A stretch of 64,000 nucleotides of DNA from Rhizobiales bacterium CCH10-E5. Its GTDB lineage: Bacteria > Pseudomonadota > Alphaproteobacteria > Rhizobiales > Beijerinckiaceae. The position numbers and the translations under genes are program-made. Shown here one piece after another: positions 51,882-60,138 of the stretch (the stretch's first letter is position 1; each line of letters begins with the position of its first letter). The notes below the pieces were generated by a model. That model searched no databases and had not been told where the DNA came from. It saw only the letters and a program-made list of their open reading frames with translations. The stretch lies in contig LSIG01000183.1 in the NCBI GenBank assembly GCA_001556125.1, positions 24,523 to 88,522 of the forward strand, read 5' to 3'.

Positions 51882-52886
51882 TCAGCCGCCGACAGTCAGC
51901 ATGATCTTGCCGAGATGGGCGCTCGATTCCATCAGCTCGTGGCTCTGTCGTGCCTGTTCGAGCGGGAAGGTCGCGTGGATGATCGGCTTTACCGCGCCGG
52001 CCTCCAGCAGCGGCCAGATCTTCTCGCGCAGCTTCGCGGCGATCTCAGCCTTGAGCGCGACCGAGCGCGGCCGCAGGGTCGAGCCGGTGAGCGTGAGCCG
52101 GCGGATCATCATCGCCGTCAGGTCGAGCTCGGCCTTGGGGCCCTGCAGGAAGGCGATCTGCACGAGACGCCCCTCCACCGCCAGCGCCGCGATGTTGCGC
52201 TGGATATAGGGCCCGCCGACCATGTCGAGGACGACGTTGACGCCCTTGCCGTCGGTCAGGCGCTTGACCTCGGCCAGGAAGTCCTGCGCACGATAATCGA
52301 TCGCCTCGTCGGCTCCCAGCGACCGGCAGAAATCGCATTTCTCAGGCGAGCCGGCGGTCGCATAGACGGTCGCGCCGAACTGCTTCGCGAGCTGGATCGC
52401 GGTCGAGCCGATGCCGCTCGAGCCGCCATGGATCAGGATCGTCTCGCCGGCCCGCAGCCGCCCGCGGGTGAAGACATTGTCGTAGACGGTGAAATAGGTC
52501 TCGGGCAGGCCGGCGGCCTCGAGCAGCGAGAGCGGCTTCGGCACCGGCAGGCAGAGCGCCTCGTCGGCGACGGCATACTCGGCATAGCCGCCGCTGATCA
52601 GCAGCGCACAGACAGCCTCGCCGATGCGGCTCTCGGCCACGCCCGCGCCGACGGCGACGATGTGGCCGGAGACCTCCAGGCCCGGCACAGTTGTTGCGCC
52701 GGGCGGCGGTGGATAGCCGCCCGCCCGCTGCAGGCAGTCCGGCCGGTTGATGCCGGCGGCAGCCACCGCGATCAGCACCTGGCCCGCGCCGGGCTGCGGC
52801 ACGGGAGCCGTCTCGATCTCGATCACCTCCGGCCCGCCGGGGCCGGAAAAGCGCACCTGCTTCATCGTCTGCGGCAAAGCCATCAT
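51882..52886 (-). CDS. NAD(P)H-quinone oxidoreductase (zinc-independent MDR family)
   Basis: A 334-residue medium-chain reductase of the quinone oxidoreductase/PIG3 type. The catalytic-domain segment (GINRPDCLQRAGGYPPPPGA) and the nucleotide motif GGSSGIGSTAIQLAKQFGA are present. The zinc-ligand cysteines of alcohol dehydrogenases are absent. It reduces quinones or enals with NADPH in the cytosol. It stands alone, convergent with the hydrolase upstream. Confidence 0.92.
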   Translation of the reverse strand: MMALPQTMKQVRFSGPGGPEVIEIETAPVPQPGAGQVLIAVAAAGINRPDCLQRAGGYPPPPGATTVPGLEVSGHIVAVGAGVAESRIGEAVCALLISGGYAEYAVADEALCLPVPKPLSLLEAAGLPETYFTVYDNVFTRGRLRAGETILIHGGSSGIGSTAIQLAKQFGATVYATAGSPEKCDFCRSLGADEAIDYRAQDFLAEVKRLTDGKGVNVVLDMVGGPYIQRNIAALAVEGRLVQIAFLQGPKAELDLTAMMIRRLTLTGSTLRPRSVALKAEIAAKLREKIWPLLEAGAVKPIIHATFPLEQARQSHELMESSAHLGKIMLTVGG

Positions 52887-53069
52887 CGTCTCCGTGGAGC
52901 AGCGCCGGGAGGCGCCCTTTGAACGCTCTTGTGGGGCCGGCGGCGGCCGGGTTCAAGCGTCCGCGATGCGTCGGTGCGGCCCGGCTGGTCACGCCGCACG
53001 CTTGCACGCATCCTGCATAGAGGCCGCGTGCCAGCCCATCGGCGCGCCGGCGAAGCGAGGGAGAACGGC

Positions 53070-53870
53070 ATGCGGCGGACGCTGAAGGCGATGATGGCGG
53101 GCGACCAGACGGCCATCGGGCTTGCGGCCTGCGTCGTCCGCACGGTCGAGATCGTCACCGTCACGCGCAGCTGCGGATTCGATTTTCTGCTGGTCGACAT
53201 GGAGCATGGCCCGATCGCGATCGGTGACGCTGCCTCGATCAGCGTCGCCGCCTGCGAGGCCGGGCTGCCCTGCCTGGTCCGCGTCGGCGGGCCCTACGCG
53301 CCGGATCTGGCGCGGGTGCTCGACTGCGGCGCCGAGGGGGTCGTAGTCCCCCATGTCGAGACGGCGGAGGAAGCGCGATTGATCGTCGAGAAATGCCGCT
53401 TCCAGCCGCTCGGCAAGCGCTCTCTGCCGAGCCCGCTGGCGCGGCTCGGCTTCCAGGTGCCCCCGGCCGCCGAGATGGTCCAGCGGATCGAGGCGGACAC
53501 CTTCGTCGTGGCCATGGTCGAGAGCGCCGGTGGCGTCGCGGCGGCCAGTGACATCGCGGCCGTTCCCGGCATCGACGCCGTCATCATCGGCGCCAACGAC
53601 CTCGCCGCCGACATGGGCCACCTCGGCGCGGTCGATCATCCCGAGGTTCTGGCGGCCTTCGCTTCGGTCGCTGCCGCGACGCACGCGCAGGGCAAGGTCT
53701 TCGGGGTCATCGGCGTCGGCGCGGCGCTGCTGCAATCGCATGCGCTCGATCTCGGCGCCCGGCTGATCGTCGCCACCAACGACATCAACCTGCTGATCGA
53801 CCAGGGAACCGCGGTCGCGCAGACGCTGCGCGCGCGCACCGGGTCGGCCGTTCCCGCCGCTCCGCGCTAG
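53070..53870 (+). CDS. HpcH/HpaI aldolase/citrate lyase family protein
   Basis: A 266-residue class II pyruvate aldolase-like TIM barrel. Signature segments are FDFLLVDMEHGP, the arginine/glutamate region AMVESAGGV and IGANDLA. The family cleaves hydroxy-keto acids to pyruvate and an aldehyde, as in 4-hydroxyphenylacetate or sugar-acid degradation. ATG 53070 with GAGGGAG upstream is chosen over an extension of 47 residues that reads as arginine-rich. Its TAG stop shares CTAG with the stop of the convergent small gene. Confidence 0.9.
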   Translation: MRRTLKAMMAGDQTAIGLAACVVRTVEIVTVTRSCGFDFLLVDMEHGPIAIGDAASISVAACEAGLPCLVRVGGPYAPDLARVLDCGAEGVVVPHVETAEEARLIVEKCRFQPLGKRSLPSPLARLGFQVPPAAEMVQRIEADTFVVAMVESAGGVAAASDIAAVPGIDAVIIGANDLAADMGHLGAVDHPEVLAAFASVAAATHAQGKVFGVIGVGAALLQSHALDLGARLIVATNDINLLIDQGTAVAQTLRARTGSAVPAAPR

Positions 53871-54106
53871 TCGGCCGCGGGGGCGAGCCGGCACGTCGAG
53901 CGGGTGAACACCTCGATCTGCGACAGCGCGGCATCGAGCGTGGCGAAAGGGCCATGCTTCATCGCGCGCATGCTCTCGGCGACGCGATCTCCGGGAATGA
54001 TTCGGTATTCGTCCGGCGCCGCCAGCTCAACGCGCCCCATATTCCGTCCGAGCAGGTCGGTCAGGGCCCAGCTGGTCGGGCCGCTGGGCGTGACGATGAT
54101 GTCCAT
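53867..54106 (-). CDS. small protein of unknown function
   Basis: A 79-residue protein (MDIIVTPSGPTSWALTDLLG, then YRIIPGDRVAESMRAM) with no recognised family and no membrane segment. ATG 54106 has GGAG six bases upstream. Its stop and that of the convergent aldolase both lie in the palindrome CTAG at 53867-53870. It diverges from minC across about 180 bases. Confidence 0.75.
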   Translation of the reverse strand: MDIIVTPSGPTSWALTDLLGRNMGRVELAAPDEYRIIPGDRVAESMRAMKHGPFATLDAALSQIEVFTRSTCRLAPAAD

Positions 54107-54289
54107 GGTCGGCTCCGCAGGCCCATTGCCCGGCTGCGAGGATGGCATGTTTTCGGGCGCGCCGCCTCATGCTTCGGAAGGCGCTGCGGCGCGGCTGCCA
54201 CAGCCCGTGCGAATGGCCTCCGGAGCCGCGTCATTTACCGGCCGTTAACCATTGCCTGAATACACCGAAGACACCGAAAATTTACCAAG

Positions 54290-55036
54290 ATGACCGCCGT
54301 GTTAACCAAACCCAGGCCCATCCGCCTCAAGGGGCGCTCCTACCTTGCCTTGACGCTGACCCCCGAGCTGCCGCTCGAGGACTGGCTGATCCGGCTCGAC
54401 GAACTGGCCGCGCTCTCGGCCGGCTTCTTCCTGCGGCGGCCCGTCGTGCTCGACATCGAGGGGCTCGAGCTGGACCGGGCGGAGCTGCGCGACCTCGTCG
54501 GCAAGCTCTCCGGTCGTGGCGTCCGGATCATGGGCATCGAGGGAGCCAGGGCCTCCATGCTGGGCTCGGATCTGCCGCCGGCGATGTCCGGCGGGCGTTC
54601 CACCGCCGATGTCGAGCCGCCGGCCGCCGAGGCGGTTCCGGAGCCGGTGCCGGACGCGGTGGCGGCGGAGAGCGTCGTCCGCTCGGATCCGACGCCGGGC
54701 AAGCCGACGCCCTCGATCATCGTCACCCAGCCGGTGCGCTCCGGCCAGTCACTGTTCTTCCCGGAAGGGGACGTGACCATCGTCGGTTCGGTCGCCTCGG
54801 GCGCCGAAATCGTCGCGGGCGGCTCGATCCATGTCTACGGGACGCTGCGGGGCAGGGCGCTCGCCGGCACCATGGGCAACGCGTCGGCGCGCATCTTCTG
54901 CAGCCGGCTCGAGGCCGAGCTGCTGGCGATCGACGGCTTCTACAAGACAGCCGAGGACATGGAGCCGGAGCTGCGCGGCAAGGCCGTGCAGATCTGGCTC
55001 GAAGGCGAAACATTCAAGGTCGGGTCGATCGCCTGA
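54290..55036 (+). CDS. minC: septum site-determining protein MinC
   Basis: A 248-residue cell-division inhibitor. The N-terminal FtsZ-contacting domain (residues 1-100) is followed by an Ala/Pro/Glu-rich linker (105-140) and the C-terminal beta-helix domain (IVTQPVRSGQSLFFPEGDVT, GGSIHVYGTLRGRALAG), which binds MinD. MinC with MinD prevents FtsZ rings at the poles. It is first in minCDE; the gap to minD is 32 bases. Confidence 0.96.
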   Translation: MTAVLTKPRPIRLKGRSYLALTLTPELPLEDWLIRLDELAALSAGFFLRRPVVLDIEGLELDRAELRDLVGKLSGRGVRIMGIEGARASMLGSDLPPAMSGGRSTADVEPPAAEAVPEPVPDAVAAESVVRSDPTPGKPTPSIIVTQPVRSGQSLFFPEGDVTIVGSVASGAEIVAGGSIHVYGTLRGRALAGTMGNASARIFCSRLEAELLAIDGFYKTAEDMEPELRGKAVQIWLEGETFKVGSIA

Positions 55037-55068
55037 CCAGGCGACATCGGGACAATCGGGAGAGGTCT

Positions 55069-55884
55069 ATGGGCAAGGTCATCGTGGTCACCTCGGGCAA
55101 GGGAGGCGTCGGCAAGACGACCTCGTCCGCCGCGCTCGGGGCAGCGCTCGCCAAGGGTGGCGAGAAGGTCGTGGTGGTGGATTTCGACGTCGGGCTGCGC
55201 AATCTCGACCTCGTCATGGGGGCCGAGCGCCGGGTCGTCTACGACCTCGTCAACGTCATCCAGGGCGAGGCCAAGCTCACCCAGGCGCTGATCCGCGACA
55301 AGCGCGTCGAGACGCTCTATTTGCTGCCGGCCTCGCAGACCCGCGACAAGGACAACCTCACCGCCGAGGGCGTGGAGAAGGTCATCGGCGCGCTCAAGAG
55401 CGTCTTCGACTGGGTGATCTGCGACAGCCCCGCCGGTATCGAGCGTGGCGCCACGCTGGCCATGCGCCATGCCGACGTCGCCATCGTGGTGACCAATCCG
55501 GAGGTCTCCTCGGTGCGCGATTCCGACCGCATCATCGGCCTGCTCGATTCCAAGACGCTGCGCGCCGAGCAGGGCGAGCACATGGAGAAGCACCTGCTGC
55601 TGACCCGCTACGACCCGGTCCGGGCCGAGCGCGGCGACATGCTCAAGGTCGACGACGTGCTGGAGATCCTCTCCATCCCGCTGCTCGGCATCATCCCCGA
55701 GAGCATGGACGTGCTGCGCGCCTCCAATCTGGGCTCGCCGGTGACGCTGGCGGATGACCGCAGCGCCCCCTCGATCGCCTATTTCGAGGCCGCGCGCCGG
55801 CTCCAGGGCGAGAACCTGCCGATCATGGTCCCGGGCGAGAAGCGCGGCTTCTTCGGCAAGATCTTCGGAAGGAAGGCGGCATGA
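55069..55884 (+). CDS. minD: septum site-determining ATPase MinD
   Basis: A 271-residue ParA/MinD ATPase. The deviant Walker A is GKGGVGKTT (residues 10-18), DFDVGLRNLDLVMG is the switch region, and a C-terminal amphipathic helix (KRGFFGKIFGRKAA) anchors it to the membrane. It oscillates with MinE and recruits MinC. Length is normal. AGAGG lies before ATG 55069. Its end overlaps minE (ATGA). Confidence 0.97.
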   Translation: MGKVIVVTSGKGGVGKTTSSAALGAALAKGGEKVVVVDFDVGLRNLDLVMGAERRVVYDLVNVIQGEAKLTQALIRDKRVETLYLLPASQTRDKDNLTAEGVEKVIGALKSVFDWVICDSPAGIERGATLAMRHADVAIVVTNPEVSSVRDSDRIIGLLDSKTLRAEQGEHMEKHLLLTRYDPVRAERGDMLKVDDVLEILSIPLLGIIPESMDVLRASNLGSPVTLADDRSAPSIAYFEAARRLQGENLPIMVPGEKRGFFGKIFGRKAA

Positions 55885-56144
55885 ACCTGCGTCGTTTCTT
55901 CTCGCGCGTGCAGTCGGCCCCCGCCGCCCGCGAGCGCCTCAAGGTCCTGCTGGCGCATGAGCGCGCCGCGGTCGGCGACTCCGATCTCGTCGCCAAGCTC
56001 CGGGACGAGATCCTGCGTGCGATCTCCAAGCACATGCAGATCGATTCAGAGAAGGTCAGCGTCACGATGGAGCGCGGCGCCCAGGTCTCGACGCTGGCCG
56101 TCGACATCGAAATCCCCTTCGACGTCGCCCGCAAGGCGGCCTGA
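55881..56144 (+). CDS. minE: cell division topological specificity factor MinE
   Basis: An 87-residue MinE. The anti-MinCD helix with its membrane-targeting start (MNLRRFFSRVQSAPAARERL) and KVLLAHERA are present, followed by the dimerisation domain. It stimulates the MinD ATPase and limits the inhibitor to cell poles. It is the last gene of minCDE, 6 bases before the convergent arsJ stop. Confidence 0.96.
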   Translation: MNLRRFFSRVQSAPAARERLKVLLAHERAAVGDSDLVAKLRDEILRAISKHMQIDSEKVSVTMERGAQVSTLAVDIEIPFDVARKAA

Positions 56145-56150
56145 ACCGGC

Positions 56151-57392
56151 TCACGCCCGGAGCGGAGCATCCCTCCGCCCCGGGAGAGCCAGCGTCGCCA
56201 CGAAGCACGCCGCCAGCATCAGGCCCGAGCCGATCAGGCAGGCCTGCAGCCCGCCCGCCTGGTAGAGCAGGCCCGAGAGCAGCGTGCCGCCGAACCGCCC
56301 CAGCGCATTGGCGGCGTAATAGAACCCGACATCCTCGGCCGCCTTCTCCGAGCCCGCATAGGCCAGGATCAGGTAAGAGTGCAGCGACGAGTTGACCGCG
56401 AAGGCGAAGCCGAACAGGCCAAGCCCCGCGACCAGCACGAGATCGGGCCGGGAGACGGCCCCGCTCAGCAGCAAGGCGGCGAGCGCAAAGGGGATCGCCG
56501 CCAGCGCCAGCGACCAGAGCCGCGCCGCCGGGACTTCGCTCGACAGCCCGTCGGCGCTTCGGGCGATGAGGGCGGGCGCAGCCGCTTGAACGAGGCCGTA
56601 GCCGATCGTCCAGAGCGCCAGGAAGCTGCCGACCATGGTGAAGGTCCAGCCCGAGGCATAGAGGAACACCGGCACGCCGACGACGAACCAGACGTCGCGC
56701 GCTCCGAACAGCGCGACGCGGGCCAGCGCCAGCAGGTTGACGCCCCGGTTCTTGGCGAAGAGCTCGCGCGCGGATTTGCTCGCCTTGGCCTTGCCCATCA
56801 TTGCCGGCAGCGCGATCACCACGCCGAGCAGGATCAGCGCCAGCATCGCCGCCATCGCCCAGAGCGCGCCGCGGAAGCCGAGCGCCTCCAGCAGCAGCCC
56901 GCCCAGGAAGAAGCCAACGCCCTTCATCGCGTTCTTGGAGCCGGTGAACCAGGCGACCCAGCGGAACAGCCGTCCCTCAGCGTCCTCGCTGCGTGCCGCG
57001 GCCTCGGCGACCTTGATCGCCGATTTCGAGGCCGTCTTGGTCAGGTCCTTAGCGACGCCGCAGACGCCTTGCGCCATCACCACCCAGGCGACGGAGGCAG
57101 CGGCCGTCCAGTCCGGCGACAGGCCCGACAGCAGCAGGAAGCCCGCGATCTGCGTGCCGAGACCCACCGCGAGCATGCGGGTGATGCCGTAGCGCGCCGC
57201 GAGCCAGCCGCCGATCAGATTGGCGACGATCCCGGCCGCCTCATAGAGCAGGAACAGGAAGGCGAGGGTGAAGGGCGAATAGCCGAGCCGGAAGAAATGC
57301 AGCAGCACGAGCATGCGCAGCGCGCCGTCGGTCAGGGTGAAGCCCCAATAGGCGGCGGTGACGATGGCGTAGTTGCGGGTTCCCTCGGTCAC
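56151..57392 (-). CDS. arsJ: organoarsenical efflux MFS transporter ArsJ
   Basis: A 413-residue major facilitator of the ArsJ family, which exports 1-arseno-3-phosphoglycerate made by the linked GAPDH; the product then breaks down to arsenate outside. The N-terminus (YAIVTAAYWGFTLTDGALRM) and GVAKDLTKTASKSAIK segment are typical. GTG 57392 follows the GAPDH stop by four bases, so the two are co-translated. This gives arsenate resistance without reduction. Confidence 0.93.
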   Translation of the reverse strand: MTEGTRNYAIVTAAYWGFTLTDGALRMLVLLHFFRLGYSPFTLAFLFLLYEAAGIVANLIGGWLAARYGITRMLAVGLGTQIAGFLLLSGLSPDWTAAASVAWVVMAQGVCGVAKDLTKTASKSAIKVAEAAARSEDAEGRLFRWVAWFTGSKNAMKGVGFFLGGLLLEALGFRGALWAMAAMLALILLGVVIALPAMMGKAKASKSARELFAKNRGVNLLALARVALFGARDVWFVVGVPVFLYASGWTFTMVGSFLALWTIGYGLVQAAAPALIARSADGLSSEVPAARLWSLALAAIPFALAALLLSGAVSRPDLVLVAGLGLFGFAFAVNSSLHSYLILAYAGSEKAAEDVGFYYAANALGRFGGTLLSGLLYQAGGLQACLIGSGLMLAACFVATLALPGRRDAPLRA

Positions 57393-57396
57393 CCGA

Positions 57397-58440
57397 TCAG
57401 ATCCCGGCCTGTTCGAGATGGCAGGCGAGATCGACCATGCGGCAGGCATAGCCCATCTCGTTGTCGTACCAGGCGTAGACCTTCAGCATCGTGCCGTCGG
57501 TGACCAGCGTCGAGAGACCGTCGACGATGCTCGAGCGCGTGTCGCGCTGATAGTCGATCGAGACCAGCGGGCGCGGCTCGAAGCCGAGGATTCCGGCCAG
57601 TGGCCCCTTGGCCGCCTCCGCGAACAGCGCGTTGACCTTGGCCGCGGTCGTCGACCGCTCCAACTCGAAGACGCAGTCGGTCAGAGAGGCGTTGAGGACG
57701 GGCGCGCGCACGGCGTGGCCGTCGAGCTTGCCCTTCAGCTCGGGATAGATCAGCGCGATCGCGGTGGCGCTGCCGGTCGTCGTCGGTTGCAGCGAGAGCA
57801 TCGCCGAGCGGGCGCGGCGCAGATCCTTGTGGGGCGCATCGACCACGACATTGGTGTTGGTCGGGTCGTGGATCGTGGTGATCTGGCCGTGCCGGATGCG
57901 CAAATTCTCGTGCACGACCTTCACCACCGGGGCTAGGCAGTTCGTCGTGCAGGAGGCGGCGGTGACGATCGGGTGAACGGCGGGGTCGTAGAGATGCTCG
58001 TTGACGCCGACGACGACGTTGAGGACCGAGGGGTCCTTCACGGGGGCGGCGACGATGACGCGCTTGGCGCCGCGCTTCAGATGCCCCTCCAGTGTCGCCG
58101 GCGTCAGGAACTTGCCGGTGCATTCGAGCACGACATCGACGCCGAGATCCCCCCAGGAGATGTCGCCCGGCTCGCCCGCCGCCGAGAAACTTAAGCGGCG
58201 CTCGCCGATCGTGACCGCATCCTCGCCGGCGCTCGCGATGCCGCCGCGCCAGCGGCCCTGCATGCTGTCGAATTCGAGCAGATGGGCGGTCGCCGCCGCA
58301 CCACCCTTGATCTCGTTGAGATGGACGACGTCGAGCCGGTTGCCGGCGCGCGGATCGTCGCCCTGCCGGTCGGCCGCCCCCAGGGCGGCCCGCAGCGCCA
58401 GACGCCCGATCCGCCCCATGCCGTTGATGCCGATCCGCAT
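57397..58440 (-). CDS. ArsJ-associated glyceraldehyde-3-phosphate dehydrogenase
   Basis: A 347-residue GAPDH. The NAD motif is [14 protein letters not shown], the catalytic cysteine lies in [12 protein letters not shown], and [16 protein letters not shown] is near the end. Using arsenate in place of phosphate it forms 1-arseno-3-phosphoglycerate, exported by ArsJ. It is the first gene of this operon, divergent from arsC over a 132-base operator region. Confidence 0.94.
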   Translation of the reverse strand: MRIGINGMGRIGRLALRAALGAADRQGDDPRAGNRLDVVHLNEIKGGAAATAHLLEFDSMQGRWRGGIASAGEDAVTIGERRLSFSAAGEPGDISWGDLGVDVVLECTGKFLTPATLEGHLKRGAKRVIVAAPVKDPSVLNVVVGVNEHLYDPAVHPIVTAASCTTNCLAPVVKVVHENLRIRHGQITTIHDPTNTNVVVDAPHKDLRRARSAMLSLQPTTTGSATAIALIYPELKGKLDGHAVRAPVLNASLTDCVFELERSTTAAKVNALFAEAAKGPLAGILGFEPRPLVSIDYQRDTRSSIVDGLSTLVTDGTMLKVYAWYDNEMGYACRMVDLACHLEQAGI

Positions 58441-58498
58441 GACTCTGCTCCCTGTCTGTCTCAGGGAGGCTGCATCACCCAGATGAAAGCATCATGTC

Positions 58499-58560
58499 AA
58501 TATGTCGGTTGACAACGACATATTCTGCGATGAGACTCATGTCATCCGAAACCGACATAT
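58499..58560. promoter_or_regulatory. ArsR-type operators in the arsJ/arsC divergent promoter region
   Basis: AATATGTCG (58499-58507) and CGACATATT (58516-58524) form a perfect 9-bp dyad over an 8-base spacer that contains TTGACA (58509-58514). A third half-site, CGACATAT, recurs at 58553-58560. The arrangement suits an ArsR dimer that controls both the gapdh-arsJ operon and arsC-arsRC. The ArsR-ArsC fusion at 59100 is the likely regulator. Confidence 0.7.
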
Positions 58561-58572
58561 CGGGACGACGCC

Positions 58573-59103
58573 ATGACGACCTCTCCTCTCGCGGTGCTTT
58601 TCGTGTGCAAAGGCAATCACGCGCGCTCCATCATGGCCGAGGCGATCATGCGGCGCATGGCCGGCAAGTTCGCCGTCTACAGTGCCGGCTCGCAGCCCCG
58701 TGCTTCGATCAATCCCTTCGTCGTCAGGCTGCTCAAATCGCTCAACCACGATGTCTCCGACCTGCGGCCCAAGAGCTGGGACGCATTTTCCGGCCCGAAC
58801 GCGCCGCAGCTCGACTTCGTCTTCACCCTCTCGGAGACGGCGGCCAATGCCGTTCCGCCGGCCTGGCCGGGCAATCCCGTGACGGCGCTCTGGACCCTGC
58901 CGGATCCGGCCGCCCATGAAGGCGACGACGTTCAGAAGGCGCTCGCCTTCGCCGATGCCTACCGCATGCTGAACAACCGCATCTCGCTCTTCGCGAGCTT
59001 GCCTCTGGCGACGCTGAAGGGCATGGCTCTGCAGCACCGGCTGGACGCGATCGGCAAGGACACGTCGCGCGCCGATCCATTGCAGAGGGATGACGCAGCG
59101 TGA
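58573..59103 (+). CDS. arsC: low-molecular-weight phosphatase-type arsenate reductase
   Basis: A 176-residue LMW-PTP-fold protein with the P-loop CKGNHARS (Cys12 to Arg18) in place of the usual CTGNSARS. Family members reduce arsenate with a thiol cofactor. It follows the ars operator region and overlaps the ArsR-ArsC fusion gene by four bases (GTGA). It is distinct from the C-terminal domain of that fusion, so the locus holds two ArsC-type domains. Confidence 0.87.
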   Translation: MTTSPLAVLFVCKGNHARSIMAEAIMRRMAGKFAVYSAGSQPRASINPFVVRLLKSLNHDVSDLRPKSWDAFSGPNAPQLDFVFTLSETAANAVPPAWPGNPVTALWTLPDPAAHEGDDVQKALAFADAYRMLNNRISLFASLPLATLKGMALQHRLDAIGKDTSRADPLQRDDAA

Positions 59104-59993
59104 AGCAGGGGCCGGCGCCGAGGCTGGAATCCGCGGAGGCGGTCGCGCTCCTGGCAGCGCTCGCCCAGCCGACGCGGCTCGAGATCTTTCGCCTGCTGAT
59201 GCGCTACCGGCCGCATGGGCTGGCGGCGGGCGATATCGGCCGGCTGCTCGCCGTCGCGCACAACACCCTCTCGGCCCATCTCGCGGCGCTGGAGCAGGTC
59301 GGCCTGCTGGCCTCGCGGCGCGAGGGGCGTCACATCATCTTCGCCGCCAAGCCAGGCCCCGCCGATGCGCTGCTGGCGTTCCTGACGGATGCCTGCTGCA
59401 CCCAGGGCCCGGCCGCCTGCCCGCCAGGGGCCACGGCGATCCCGGCGCGGCGCGAGCCCGTCGCGAGCGAGCGGCCGCTGCGTGTCCTCGTGGTCTGCAC
59501 CGGCAACTCGGCCCGCTCCATCATGGCCGAGGCCATTCTCAACCGTGAGGGCCTGGGACGGATCGAGGCCTTCTCGGCCGGCAGCCGCCCGCAGGAGGCG
59601 CCTCACCCGGCGGCCCTCGGGTTGCTGGCGGAACTCGGATACGACGTCTCCGCCATGCGCTCGAAGTCCTGGGACGAGTTCCTCGGACCCGAGGCGCCGC
59701 CACTGGACCTCGTCGTCACCGTCTGCGACGGCGCGGCGGAGGCGCCATGCCCCGTCTTTCCGGGCGCGCCATTGCGTGCCCATTGGGGACTGGACGATCC
59801 GGCGGCGGCAGCCGGCCCCGCTGCCGCCCAGCGTGCGGCCTTCCTGCAGAGCTACCGCCAGCTCACCGCACGGGTGACCGCCTTCGTCAACCTGCCCTTC
59901 GAACAGATGGCGGCGGATGAACTCGCTCCCGTGCTGGCGGCGATCGGCCGGATGGATGGCGCGACGCCGATGACGCTGGAACGGGCGGCGTGA
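59100..59993 (+). CDS. ArsR regulator fused to ArsC-type arsenate reductase
   Basis: A 297-residue fusion. Residues 1-100 are an ArsR/SmtB winged helix (ALAQPTRLEIFRLL, NTLSAHLAALEQVGLL) ending in Cys99-Cys100 plus Cys107, which could bind As(III). Residues 127-290 are a LMW-PTP arsenate reductase with P-loop CTGNSARS (133-140). It could couple arsenate reduction to sensing of the arsenite product. The start is GTG overlapping the upstream stop. Confidence 0.92.
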   Translation: MKQGPAPRLESAEAVALLAALAQPTRLEIFRLLMRYRPHGLAAGDIGRLLAVAHNTLSAHLAALEQVGLLASRREGRHIIFAAKPGPADALLAFLTDACCTQGPAACPPGATAIPARREPVASERPLRVLVVCTGNSARSIMAEAILNREGLGRIEAFSAGSRPQEAPHPAALGLLAELGYDVSAMRSKSWDEFLGPEAPPLDLVVTVCDGAAEAPCPVFPGAPLRAHWGLDDPAAAAGPAAAQRAAFLQSYRQLTARVTAFVNLPFEQMAADELAPVLAAIGRMDGATPMTLERAA

Positions 59994-60138
59994 GCGTCAC
60001 AATCGATCGCAGACCCGACGGCGGGGCCTCGCGCAACGTCCTGGCGATGTCCGGGTCTCGGGCGAGATACCGGTTGCGTCGCTGAAGGGCCGGCGCTTTG
60101 GAGCGGTCGGTCTGCTCGCACCCTGCGCTGGCGGCCGG

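Noticed and set aside
54230..54310. GTTAACC repeats before minC as CtrA sites
   Set aside because: The two TTAA-containing words are not at the 7-base spacing of a CtrA box.
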